64,000 bases of DNA from Climacium dendroides (taxonomy: Eukaryota; Streptophyta; Bryopsida; Hypnales; Climaciaceae). The notes under the pieces are model-generated. The model saw only the letters and a list, made by a program, of their open reading frames with translations. It was not told the DNA's origin and did not search any database. Of the stretch, positions 11,404 to 21,799 are shown piece by piece (position 1 is the first letter of the stretch; every line of letters begins with the position of its first letter). Made by a program: the position numbers and the translations under genes. The stretch lies in NCBI GenBank assembly GCA_950106755.1, contig OX467083.1, positions 32,111,029 to 32,175,028 on the forward strand, given 5' to 3'.

Positions 11404-12511
11404 CGGATGAAGTTTCAGACACTAATTAGGACTGAAAACTTCATCCATGCATAACTTCTACTAGAAAAGTCCGATTTGCAAGTTCCACATCAACTTAGAA
11501 AGCTAGTTTTAGCCTCTACAAGGAAAACATATTAGAAGTCTAAAAATAATAATCCGTCAAAAGTCAGACCGAGAGCTAAGGCATTTGATAAGGAAATTAG
11601 AAAATAGATTAGAAGGGAAGAAGGATAGATTAGGGAGGTGTGATTAGCAAGGAAGAATGCAAAACAAAGTTCTATCTCACCACTCTTTCAACTCTTCTAG
11701 CTTAGACTAAGTTTGAGTTCAAAAACTCAATAGGAATGATAGTTGTGAATTGAAAACCAAATTGTTAGATTGTTATAGTTGAAGTTGAAGAAGGAGAAAT
11801 CTCAAGTATCTAGAACAACCAATAGGATTGAGACACGAAGGGTGGACCATGTGAAATATCGCAAGGTGTCATTAGGCAAGCGAAAAATGGAAAAGTAGTG
11901 GTTAGGAGGTCAAGAGTTTTCTAAGCCAACCATTAGAAAAATATAGTATAAAATCCCAAATAGAAGAAAGGAGGAATAGTAGCTAGAATAGTTGCAAATT
12001 TGTATTAAAAGTCTACTTTCAAGCGGTGAGCATAAATTACCGAGAGACGGAACCATGAAGAAAAATAGAGATCCTGGAAGACTCATCTACAACGTCCAAG
12101 ACAACTCACAAAGTGAGGTAAGATTCTAAATACCCAAATTACTATCAAATTGCAAAGTAGATGGTTTTAAATACCTTAGCCGAACTAACCTTTCAAGTCA
12201 GAATATTAAAACTAGATTTTCTCCAAGTTTTAGATTCAGATTGTGATACCCTTAGTTTAGAGGTTTCCAAAAATGTCTCGCACTTAGAAATCCAACGAAA
12301 AATGAGAAAGATAGAGACGGATGAAGTTTAGGGGTCAAAATGAATGAAAGTTAGATAAATCATCCAAAGTCAACCATATTAGAAAGTCAAATAGTAAATA
12401 GAGTTCAGAGATCAAAAGTCAAATCTCAAGTAAAATTATAAGGTAGATTAGTATAAATCAATGGATGAAGTTTGATGAACCAATTAGCGGTCAAACTTCA
12501 TCCTTCCATAA
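11404..12511. repeat. Repeated GGATGAAGTTT...AAACTTCATCC hairpin pairs
   Basis: Near 11407-11447 and 12463-12503 the words GGATGAAGTTT and AAACTTCATCC face each other across about 20 bases, followed by the similar tails CATGCATAACTT and TTCCATAACT. A single half occurs near 12317. These look like a dispersed internal repeat of the element. Confidence 0.5.
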
Positions 12512-12849
12512 CTATTGTTAGAAAGCTCGGATGAGGACGAGTTTTATATTTTTAGAAATGGCATAACATGTTCTATCACTTAAAAATGATAAATCTAGAC
12601 TGAATTCATTTTGAATAAAAACCACATTGGCTTAGTTAGTTGAGATAAAAGGGTAAAACTTATAGTTATTTAGAATTTCTTGTTGTTTTGTTTATTTTTC
12701 ACATATAAGAGTTAGAAAAGATCCATTGTTTGGAAGGCACAATGGATTGACGCTAGGCACCCTTAGGACAAAACTTATAAAACAATACAAAGAACTTGGT
12801 TGTGCAACGCTAGTTTACCATGGGTGGGTAAAAAAGTGCTCACATACTC

Positions 12850-13300
12850 CATTAGCACCAAAGCCTATCGTGCAAACTTGCCAATGAGCTTGTTAGACTC
12901 TATGAGCCATTTCAACAGTTGGTGGTTCATAACCAATAAAAATTTGTTACCATATAAATAACAACAAAAGTGGGCAATGACCCAAGTTGCTGTTAAATAT
13001 TCTCCTTCATGTGAGCTACACTATACTTCTGCGTTGTTGTTAGAGCGACTAGCATAAGCTACCACAAACTCCTTGTCATTGTCATCCATTTAAGTCAACA
13101 GCGCGCCAATCCCCAATGAGCTTCAATCTATATGCAATTGATATGTTCTATCAGAAATCAACCTCTTCAAGATAAGTGCCAATGATAAACGCTCCTTCAG
13201 TTAATTGAAGGCGGACTCTTGCTCACCTCCCCATATTCAAGGTTGATCATTCCTTGTCAACATGGTCAATGGCTTTACAATAACACTAAAAGTCTTTACA
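12850..13300 (-). pseudogene. RNase H, N-terminal part, gypsy relic
   Basis: The minus strand encodes a run like GEYLTATWVIAHF followed by YLYGNKFLLV and LLKWL, then ALVLMEY at the insertion border, which matches the RNase H region of Ty3/gypsy (LAVVWA...TDH-x-PL-x-WL). The conserved Asp before His in the TDH motif reads Asn. Stops and frameshifts are present. The domain continues at 9043 on the other side of the 3.8-kb insert. Confidence 0.75.
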
Positions 13301-14150
13301 AATTTCTAATAGTAATTGTACAATCCCAAAAATGCCAGCAATCTATTTACATCCTTTGGTCTTGGTATAGAAATCATTACTTCTACTTTGCTAGCTACCA
13401 CACTCAATCCACCAGGATATATCATGTGGCCTAAATACTCTACATGATTATAATAAAACTTGCATTTGTTTGGATGCAATTTTAAGCCATGAAGTCTTAG
13501 TCTAGCAAAAACCTCCTCCAAGTGAGCTCTATGTTGATTTTGATTCATATTGTAGACAATAATGTTATCAATGTAGCATTTCACGAAATCTAAGCCCAAA
13601 AATATATAATCCATAATTCTCTTAAACTTAGCAGGTGCATTTTTCAATTGAAAGGGAAGGAATCTCCATTAATAAAGTTGATCCTTCTTATCCTCATCGA
13701 TTCCTCAAAACGTTGTCTTTCCCTTATCACTTTTTCGAATACTAAGTTGGTGATATCCTGACTAGAGATTCAAAGTACTAAATACTTTGGCATGGCCAAT
13801 GGCGTCAAAGTTCTTCTCCAATGTTGGCATTGCATATCAATCAGACTTTGTGAATTTATTAATTCTCTAATAATCTCTACACATCTTCTTTTCGGTCTAA
13901 ATACCAAAAAATGTCTTTCTTAGATGGCATAACCGTTGTTGATGTATACTTCCAATCTGAATGTGCTAATTCTACCAATCCAGCCTCCAACAACTCCTTG
14001 GTTCAGTCTTGAATTATTTTGTACTCTACCTCACTATACTTTTACGGTTTGTGATAAATTGGTGCATCATCCATCAAGTTAATACATACCTCTTATTCCT
14101 TAAGAACTCCTAAGTTTTTCAGACTAAATGCAAAACAATCTATGTGACTT
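13301..14150 (-). pseudogene. Reverse transcriptase, gypsy relic
   Basis: 13306-13647 is open and shows LKNAPAKFKRIMD, CYIDNIIVY, LHPNKCKF, VEYLGHMI and LLAFLGLYNYY, the standard order of RT motifs in Ty3/gypsy pol. The catalytic YIDD box reads YIDN, so a metal-binding Asp is lost. Upstream, to about 13760, the pieces GYHQLSIRKSDKGKTTF and WRFLPFQ continue the domain with nonsense codons where Trp and Gln are normally found. From 13761 to 14150 the match is weaker. Confidence 0.9.
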
Positions 14151-14659
14151 TTGAAGAACTCTTGTTCCTGTTGTCCCTCTGCTTTATCTTCCAGGCCTAC
14201 TAACGGTTTCCACATTTCCTTGGTCACTACTTCTTTCCGTTCTTCCTTTAAAGCAAATTTTTCTATTTTTGGTTGCTATTGCACACCACTTCAAGTAGAT
14301 TCATCTTGTTCCATACCCACCATACCATATCACTTTTCAATTGGTTCAAATGCCATAGTCCTTCCATTTGATCCGATATGTATTCTTCAAAAAATAATTT
14401 TTCTACATGTTCCTCTAACTCCATTTTTGGTTTGGCCAATTGCTCTCAACTAGGCCAACTTGTTCTTGGAGTTGTAAAAAATGTGTTATCTTTCCATATG
14501 TCCCATGGGTGAACTGTAAAGGCCTCTTCATCCCCAACCACCAAGTTTGAACTCCTAAAACTTGATGGTTTCATAGCCGCTTGCAACTCATAAAAACCCA
14601 AGTGACCATTCAATGTTAAAGCTAATCGCTTCTATTCAGCTAAATACAAGAAAAACAAT

Positions 14660-14815
14660 CCATGATAGACAATTTAAATCCATAGCTTGGCCAATGAGAT
14701 ATTGCCTTTAAATTTCAATGATGCCTAGTGCCTGGGTGATACTCATTTGAAACCTCATGGCTTGTTCTCATTCATTAGCATTGGGTGCAACTATCTCTTT
14801 GGTACGGACATCCCA
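14660..14815 (-). pseudogene. C5-cytosine methyltransferase, C-terminal motifs
   Basis: The minus strand encodes DVRTKEIVAPNANE, then EQAMRFQ and, after about 20 residues, LIGQAMDLN. This is the spacing and character of motifs IX-X of C5 DNA methyltransferases (E-x-E-R-x-MGF ... LGNAV). It is the end of the domain whose start lies at 16658-17455; the two are separated by the foldback element at 14816-16657. Removing that insert and one CCA duplication rejoins the frame. Confidence 0.65.
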
Positions 14816-15089
14816 CACAACAATAAAAGTTGTGTTTTATGACTGTAGTGAGTTGTAAAATCAAAAAATATGACTTATGCAGAAATCACTATAGATGACT
14901 CGGAATATGACTGACTAGTCGTTTCGAAGCAATCACTTCAGACATTAGTCATATTGGTAGTCATATGGATTGAGGGGTATAAATATCCATATTTAGCCAT
15001 AGTATGCCAATGTGACGTTTATTTTGACTATCATAGAGAGGGCTTCACTTTTTCTTGAATTGCTTGAGCAAATGAAAAAATCCTATGTG

Positions 15090-15480
15090 GAATATGATTG
15101 TGGTGAGTCATATTTTTTAATGACATGGAATATGATTGCACTGAATCATATTTTGGAGTGATGTGAAATATGACTGCAGTAAATCATATTTTGCAATGAC
15201 ATGGAATATAACTTAAAGGAGTTATATTTTTTTATTACATGAAATATGACTGTGGTGAATCATATTTTTCAATGACGTAGAATATGACGACGGTGAGTCA
15301 TATTTTGTAGTGATGTAGAATATGATTGTAGCGAGTCATATTTTTTCATGACACAAAATATGATTACGATGAGTCATATTTTTTGTTGATGTAGAATGTG
15401 ATTGTAATTAGTCACATTTTTTGATGATATGAAATATGATTACAGTAAATCATATGTTTGGTTGATGTGGAATATGACTC
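15090..15480. repeat. Tandem 38-bp hairpin units, element A
   Basis: About ten imperfect units of 38 bp, each of the form (T)GGAATATGACTGNNGTGAGTCATATTTT plus a 10-bp linker such as GATGACA. Each unit contains the inverted arms AATATGACT and AGTCATATT around a loop of about six bases, so the array could fold into a row of short hairpins. Confidence 0.75.
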
Positions 15481-16033
15481 ACAATAATAGAAGATGGTTC
15501 TATTGAATTGTAAGTAGCTTTCAGTAACTTTATTCTAGCTTTTCATGTCTACATACATATAATTAAAAAAATGAGAGGTTAATTTTTAGTGAATGAATAA
15601 TAAAGCTCAACCTTAAAAAAACTTACAACAATACAAAATATGTAGTACAAGTTTAAAGTAGGAAGAATAACAATGATAATGAAGTAAAAAAAAAAAAAAA
15701 AATAGTAAGTGTTAAAAAATAACAACAAGTAAGAATTAAAATGCAATAAAGAGCTACGATTAAGAAACAACAAGAAACAACAAGAAATGAAAGTTAAAAT
15801 GCAACAACAAGAAAACTAAAAGCCAAGAAGAAAAAAGAATTTTGATGTAATAAGAAGAAAGAATTTTGATGCAATAAGAAGAAATAAGAAGCATGAACTA
15901 AAGAGCAAAAAGAAACAAGAATTCACTATGAACTAAATAGGGAAAAAAAGCAACAACTAAGAAGCAAAATCAAGAAGCAATGAGAATTAAAAGGTAAGAA
16001 ACAACACAAGGCAAGGAAGAAGAGTTCAAAGAA

Positions 16034-16285
16034 GTGGCGGCTAAGGTTTCAAAACTTTAAAGAGGTGGCGGTTAGGGTTTTCAAAACCCTAAAAAAGTGG
16101 TGGCTAGGGTTTCAAAACTTTAAAAAAGTGGTAGCTAGGGTTTTCAAAATCTTAAAGAAGTGGTGGCTAGGATTTCTAAAATTCTAAAAAAATAGCGGCT
16201 AGAATTTTCAAAATCCTAAAAAAGTGATGGTCAGAGTTTCAAAATCTTAGAAAAGTAGCAGCTAAGATTTCAACATCCTAAAACA
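16034..16285. repeat. About eight 31-bp units with telomere-like palindromic cores
   Basis: Units read near GTGGTGGCTAGGGTTTCAAAA plus CCCTAAAAAA. The best copies contain TAGGGTTT and AAACCCTA back to back, that is, plant telomere-type words in opposite orientation. One similar copy lies at 31171-31200 in element B. Confidence 0.65.
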
Positions 16286-16657
16286 ATGTCTTGACCATAT
16301 TTTTTTTAGATTGGTCATATTTTTTTTTAATTGCCCATATTTTTTTAGAACTACCCTAAAAAATATGACTAGAAATATAACTAAACCTCAAATATAACTA
16401 GGCACTTTTTCAACAATTTTCTTGTCCAAATTTACTTTGGGCTGCCCAAAACAAAACAAATATAATTACTATGGAGATATGACTACAAAATATGACTTCA
16501 TGTTTCCAAATACATTCCCTATGATTCCCTATGAAGTATTTGGCGTTCTCAACGGATGTATACTATACTTCCATGAAGTACAAGGTCAAAATATAACTGC
16601 GACTAGTCATCCTCAGTCATATTTTCCTAGTCAGAAAATTTACAACTTCTAGTAGTG

Positions 16658-17455
16658 CCACACCAAACCAAAGCCATTGTCCTTGAATGCATAGGACTGT
16701 GAAAAACTCACCAATGTTGGCAAAGTTTTTTGTAGCTCACCTTTGCGATTGACCACTACAAGTGGTGCTTGATCATCATAAATAAACCCGGCGTGGTGAT
16801 CGGTAAAGGTCTAAAATATCCTTCACATACACATCAAGCCATTGAATACGCCTAATTGCAATATGCAATAGCTTTGATGGTGCCAAATTGGTCCACCCAA
16901 ATCGTGGCCTATGAGCCCTAGAGCCCACCGCTGCTATATTCAATAACATAGGAATACCAAGATTATTGAGCACACTGTGAAAGCTATCAAGCGTGCGGGT
17001 TCGTGATGTACTAACCATTGTTACATTTTTAATGATATATCTTGGTGGCCGCCATTGAGAGGTCTAAATATACCATAGTACCTTCACCATGTCATAAAAT
17101 CTTGAAGAACGTTTGTCCTTCAAGCCATTTTGATTGCCAACCATAGACATACTTTGGCATAGCCATCCTATAATAATCAAGTCTACCGATTCCAATTGGA
17201 CAATGTCTTGTAGTGAGATGAATGAATTTTGCTCAGCAGTGCAAAAAACGCGGTCGTGATAGTGCCAATGTATAATAATGATGGAAACACTTGACACAAA
17301 CACCGTGCATGGTGCTTGGCCACTTACCGTGCTACATCATCATTATCTACATATTTGTAACGCTTTACTTTCATGCCCGTTTGCAATATAGCCACCAATC
17401 TAGTGCCAATACTACCAAATAATTCTAGAATAGTAATACCTTTTTCTGGTGGCTT
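16658..17455 (-). pseudogene. C5-cytosine DNA methyltransferase-like domain in gypsy pol
   Basis: Read from 17455 down the minus strand: ITILELFGSIGTRLVAILQ (17390-17440) is the SAM-binding motif I, followed by KYVDND; DLIIIGWLCQSMSMVG (about 17146-17185) is motif IV, normally PCQ; PPRYIIKNV is motif VI, normally ENV; VGSRAHRPRFGWTNLAP (about 16880-16930) corresponds to the motif VIII region. Motifs IX-X lie at 14660-14815. Cys of motif IV is kept, but Pro-to-Leu and Glu-to-Lys changes, a frameshift and stops show the copy is dead. Its place between protease and RT in one orientation argues that it belonged to the retrotransposon. Such captured methyltransferases have, as I recall, been reported in retrotransposons of a charophyte and of dinoflagellates. 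Confidence 0.75.
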
Positions 17456-17824
17456 TCACTGAATTGTTGAAGTATCCAAGGGATGATCATTATTGTCTTC
17501 ACCTTCAACTACTTTGTCTTTTGTTGGTAATAATGGCTATTGCCACACCTCCTAGATGACTTTGTTGGCTACTTTTTGTAATCCCACGGTACTCTTCCAT
17601 GTCGGGTCCATACAATATGTTGTCCTTAGCATCCTCACTATCATAATGATCATCACATTGGATGACATCTAGTGAAGTGGCAATAAGAGAATTTTCAAAA
17701 TCTTTTTCAAACCATGGTTGCCCTTAATCACAAGCCCATCAAAACAATAGAGATCAACCAAATTGCTAGTAAGAACTCATATAAAACTAATTGGCAATTG
17801 AACTTTACACCCATTTCTTGCTTA

Positions 17825-18316
17825 CTATCCCGATTTACAGTATGTTGTTTCTTCCCAGAAGTCCAAGGTAAAGCCTATAAAATACAACACCATAGCCCCA
17901 ACCAAGACATTATAGGACTTGGCCTCCGTGATCATAGCCTTCACTTTGATGAAGCTAACATCTTCAGCATCATTATGGCGTAATCTTAGTATCAATTCGC
18001 TCTTCATGATGCCATTTGCTTGCTCCATCCTTCCCATAAAAGTACTAATTATCCACAGATACGTTTTCAATGTTTCTTTGATCAAACCCAAGCCCTTGAT
18101 TGTCGATTCACCCAGCATCAAGGGTTGTGCACCGGAATCTAGTAGTACCTGTCGAGGCTTAAAAACTCTCATTTTGGGCCTGACCAATTGATAAATGCCT
18201 TGAGAGTTGTCCAATATCACCACCCTTAGAAGAATGGAGGACCGCTCTATTGCCGGGTGCGCTGGTATGGTTTTACATGAGTAACGGTTGATAAAAGCCC
18301 TTCCGCTTTGGTCCAA
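17825..18316 (-). pseudogene. Retroviral-type aspartic protease, gypsy relic
   Basis: A 163-codon open frame with VLLDSGAQPLMLG, the catalytic Asp-Ser-Gly box of retropepsins, about one third in, then a beta-rich stretch ending YNVLVGAMVLYFIGFTLDFW. In Ty3/gypsy elements the protease lies between gag and RT and cuts the polyprotein. The Asp is intact here. 17456-17824, between protease and methyltransferase, shows no motif I recognise. Confidence 0.8.
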
Positions 18317-18656
18317 TCACCACCAAGCACTATCTGTGATTCAAGCACTACTTCCATGGAACTCATCAATGTTGAGGCATCACCTTCATACATGGTAGTT
18401 GCCAATTGGAACACTGTAGCAACACTAAATTGTGCTTGTGAAATCATAAAGGCTGGAAATAAAGCAGCCTAACAAACGGTGGTTGCCGCATCAAAGAGTA
18501 TGCTTGTATCTTGTTCATTATGATATAAAGTCCAAGTAGCTCGTCGATTGCTCGAATTTTGGTGTGGTGGAATCATAGATGACGTAGGCATCGTATCCTC
18601 GAGTGTAAATGACTCCGGCAATCTAGCTTGGCAGTTGGCCTCACCTCTCTGTAGAT
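18317..18656 (-). pseudogene. Gag-protease spacer of gypsy relic
   Basis: Short minus-strand frames (18247-18447, 18469-18768) continue the polyprotein with frameshifts. No domain is recognisable. It is listed because it joins gag to protease in the same orientation. Confidence 0.4.
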
Positions 18657-19186
18657 CTAAATATCTAACCCCAAACTTGCCCCTCGTAGTGCATCCTGCA
18701 CCACAGTCTTGCTTCTGGTTATTACATAAGCATCCATTGGCGTGCCTTGAGCATCCGCCATGCCACACAGCATTTGATCGCTCTCTTCTGCATAAAATGA
18801 AGTTGCATTGTGTTGTGAAGAGGACCCTTTGACGATAGTGGTAGCACTCATGGTTGCTATTTTAGCCCTTAACTCCGAAAAATGCGCCTTCCATGATTTC
18901 TTTTCTCCTCCCGCGGACTTGACCTCCTTGAATTCATTGTCCTTAGTATCTTTTGTGCTCTTGGGCTTAAGTTTGGGGTGAACCTTCCAACAATTCACCT
19001 CCACTTGGCCCTTAATACCACAACTAGAGCAAAACCCTCTTGTTTTAGATGTATCCTTGCAATATTTCTTCTTACAATCTTGCCACCTGTGACCAATGCC
19101 CCCATAGTTGAAGCATATGATGTCGGCATCTCTCGTGTTAGTTGGAATGCTTGCTTTAGTGAACTTGGTCTTTTCTTACGGTTTCT
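18657..19186 (-). pseudogene. Gag C-terminal part with two decayed zinc knuckles
   Basis: On the minus strand near 19000-19130 two nucleocapsid-type fingers can be read: CFNYGGIGHRWQDC, in which the second Cys is Tyr, and CSSCGIKGQVEVNC, in which His is Gln. Each has lost one zinc ligand of the CX2CX4HX4C pattern. A Lys-rich tail (18657-18990) follows. Gag would package element RNA. The gene is interrupted just upstream by the MITE at 19190-19404. Confidence 0.75.
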
Positions 19187-19189
19187 CTT

Positions 19190-19404
19190 CACTATAAGAA
19201 ATCCGTGTTTTAATTGACAAGCCTAATTTTTTTAAACAAATTTTAGGTGATGTTCAATACAACAAATCCATATTTTTTATGTCAAAAAACATCCAATATA
19301 ACATCAATGTTGATGTAAAAACATGGATTTGTCATATTAGACATCACCTAAAAATCATTTAAAAAAATTAGACTTGTCACTTAAAACACGGGGTTCTTAT
19401 AGTG
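19190..19404. mobile_element. Palindromic CACTA-ended MITE, 215 bp
   Basis: It starts CACTATAAGAAATCCGTG and ends CGGGGTTCTTATAGTG, flanked by CTT on both sides (19187-19189 and 19405-19407). The left half is close to the reverse complement of the right half over almost its entire length, so the element can fold into one long hairpin. Removing it with one CTT restores the gag frame on the minus strand. Confidence 0.85.
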
Positions 19405-21527
19405 CTTCCTTGCATAAAAATCCCATAGCCGCCTTTTTCTCCAAGAGATTAATTTCAATTCTCTCAGAGGTCTCGAAAACGTACCTCAAGGTTGGTGGTA
19501 CACCTAATCTCAAGGCCTCACCTCGAACAAAAGTTTTTTATTCTTTGTCCAAGATATTGTGTCAGTGTTGAACAGTTAGCTCAATCACTCTATATGTGGC
19601 AGAAATTAACCGCCTCAATCTTGAATGCGCCTCTCACAAAGACTCATCACTTTCACGTGCAAACGTACAAAGTGACTTCATTTTAACAGCCCTTTGTCCA
19701 TAATAATCCTGCTACAACTACAAGAAAAATTAAATAGTAGGATTGAAGGGTAGTGGGTCTACTACTGGCACTAGGCTCGTGGTCATGGTGGTGCCCTATC
19801 TTTCTGTGTTTATGCCCCCTTCCTCTTTCTTTCCCTTGTTAGTGGTTACCATAGTATTGAATCCCCCTCCCCACACATCGACATAGTTTGGAGCAGAGTA
19901 ATTCATCTAAGTCAGGGTCTTTATAGAATAAGCAAGCTCAAATTCCTCGTAATCTACCAAAGGTGCCCCCTTCAAGGCACCCAAACAATGCTATCCACAC
20001 CATGTATGGATTGAAACTAGAATTTCGTGATTTCTGGAGTTGACACCACATGGTGAACTTCCTATGGAAATCATCCATTTTCATGGTGCCATTGGCACCG
20101 GAAAAACGCCAAACTCCTCAATTAATACCACCATATGGTGTAGCCATCTTGTCCTAAGCAAATATAGATTCACTATGTGCGAGTCTTACCCCCATAGTCG
20201 ACTATGATGACTAGAAAATCTTCTCCTTTGTTACTTTCAATGTCTTCCATCCAATTCACTCGCTCTTCGCTAGTGTTTGTAAATAATTCATTTGAATTTC
20301 TTCTACCTAAAAAGGGCCTTTGACTTCGAAGGCGTACTGATACAAAGCCATTAATTCCCGATGATTCAGAAACGGTATCAATGGCGAACGATGTTTTGCT
20401 CCTAGTACAACCCAGTCTTCCAAGCGGATCCAACTTTTACATAAAAATCACTTTTTACATATAATACTGCCAAGCCTCATGCTTCCCTTCTATAGCCTCA
20501 CAATAAATCATTGGTGGCATCTCCAAATCTATAAAATTGAGTGTGAAAGAGTTCCAAACACTAAATGCTCTCTCCAGCCACCAGCCTTGTTCCTACTGCT
20601 AGGTAGTATGGAACAAGTAGTCCCAAGCTCTAAATTCAGTGAAAATCAACGAAAATGTTGGCAATTCAATTTTTCCCTCAAAAATATGTCTTACCACTTT
20701 CCAGTGTTGATCCTTGCTCTTTAGCACAATTGCCACTCATGAAATGACCAAATCCATTGCCTCCACTCGATCCCTTGCTCAACTCAATGGGGCTTTGATC
20801 ACGAGCCTCTCTGCTTGTTGGTCACAAATGATGCTCACTCCTCGTTGTTGAGTCCAAAACTTGATGGTTTTTAGACTCAAAACCTTGGTGCTTGGTTGCC
20901 TGAACGATTGCACCTCAAGTCAATCTTGACCAACGATGATAATATAAATGGAGCAAATAGTTCTTGAAGTTGATGTTTTGGAAGTAATTCACTCAATGAT
21001 CCTACCTAAAGACTTTAGAAGGATTCAAGGACACTTTGGAATTCTTCCTTAGTCAAATCAATTTGAACTCTTTCTTTAGTTTCTCCAACTGGTATCAATC
21101 TAAAAGGCTTGAAGATACCCTTGCCCTTGTCCATGGTAATATCATATAGACCAACCCACCATTACAAACCAAAGGTAAAAAACACAAAAGGCTAATTACA
21201 TGCCATGTGTAAAAAAATTAACTCTCACTTAGAAATAAAAGAAGTGTTTGGTAATTGGTACATGTCACCAACTATACTCCAAAAGTAAAACTAACCAATT
21301 ACATTGTTAGTTCTAACGAAAAAATCCACCTATTCCTATTGCTAATGCCTTGAGCCTGAGAGCTCAATCCTTCAATAAGCAAGATGAATTGATGTAGTTA
21401 CTCCCCCCCTACACAATTAGGTCCATCAATTTGTCAACAATTTATACATGTCATCAGTTTTCAAGAACTTGTAGCGATCAGTATTCCACTCCTCCAAGTT
21501 GATAACCAATATAAGCCCACAATATAA
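19405..21527 (-). other. Degraded gag and leader sequence of gypsy relic
   Basis: 19408-19470 continues the gag frame next to the MITE. Beyond that only short minus-strand frames remain (for example 20173-20433) with no motif I can name. By position this is the N-terminal half of gag; no other gene is visible. Confidence 0.35.
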
Positions 21528-21791
21528 CTAGTGAGTCACTATCTTGAGCCCTTCCGCGTCACTCTCTTGAGCTCGAGCTAAATCTTCCTGCCACCAAGTC
21601 CACTGTTGTCCATCATGATACTGCAACCCTTGTTCCGGCAGGTGATCATGTAGAAACCGAAGTAAAATGGCAAAAAAATGCACCTTCTTAAACAGCTCTT
21701 TAGAAGTCGGAACTTGATGTCGCTCTCTCAAATGGGCATAAGGATCATCATAATCACACTTAGTAGCCGCTTGTATTCTGATAGCCACCAT
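21528..21791 (-). pseudogene. Open 87-codon frame, probably the N-terminal part of gypsy gag
   Basis: It begins at an ATG and holds a charged and aromatic sequence with HDHLPEQGLQYHDGQQ followed by WTWWQEDLARAQES. No domain is certain. It lies upstream of the zinc-knuckle gag piece on the same strand, at about the distance expected for a gag start, which is why I assign it to the relic. Confidence 0.35.
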
Positions 21792-21799
21792 AAGTGGTC

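Larger units (their letters stand above)
9044..12842. mobile_element. 3.8-kb non-coding insertion, possible giant solo LTR
   Basis: Its borders are set by the split RNase H gene and by a 7-bp direct repeat CATACTC (9037-9043 and 12843-12849). Removing the insert and one copy restores the RNase H frame exactly. The ends are TG...CA, and it carries a TATA box (10304-10311) but no coding sequence, so a solo LTR or a large non-autonomous retroelement fits. A 7-bp duplication is unusual for an LTR element (normally 5), so a hAT-like origin with 8 bp and one mismatch stays possible. Inside are four ACGGCAAAGCT repeats and several GGATGAAGTTT / AAACTTCATCC pairs. Confidence 0.65.
14816..16657. mobile_element. 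Foldback CACTA-like element A with hairpin array (1.84 kb)
   Basis: Ends are CACAACAATAAAAG... and ...CTTCTAGTAGTG, flanked on both sides by CCA (813-815 of the 14-kb block and 16658-16660). Excision with one CCA restores the methyltransferase frame. Internally: inverted arms rich in AATATGACT / AGTCATATT, a tandem array of 38-bp units (about 15090-15480), an A/G-rich centre (15650-16015) and about eight 31-bp units with TAGGGTTTCAAAACCCTA-like cores (16034-16285). It has no coding capacity. The element at 29339-31596 has the same plan. Confidence 0.75.

Noticed and set aside
15090..15480. CRISPR-like array from regularly spaced palindromic repeats
   Set aside because: Units are contiguous and diverged, without unique spacers, and lie in a transposon of a eukaryotic genome.
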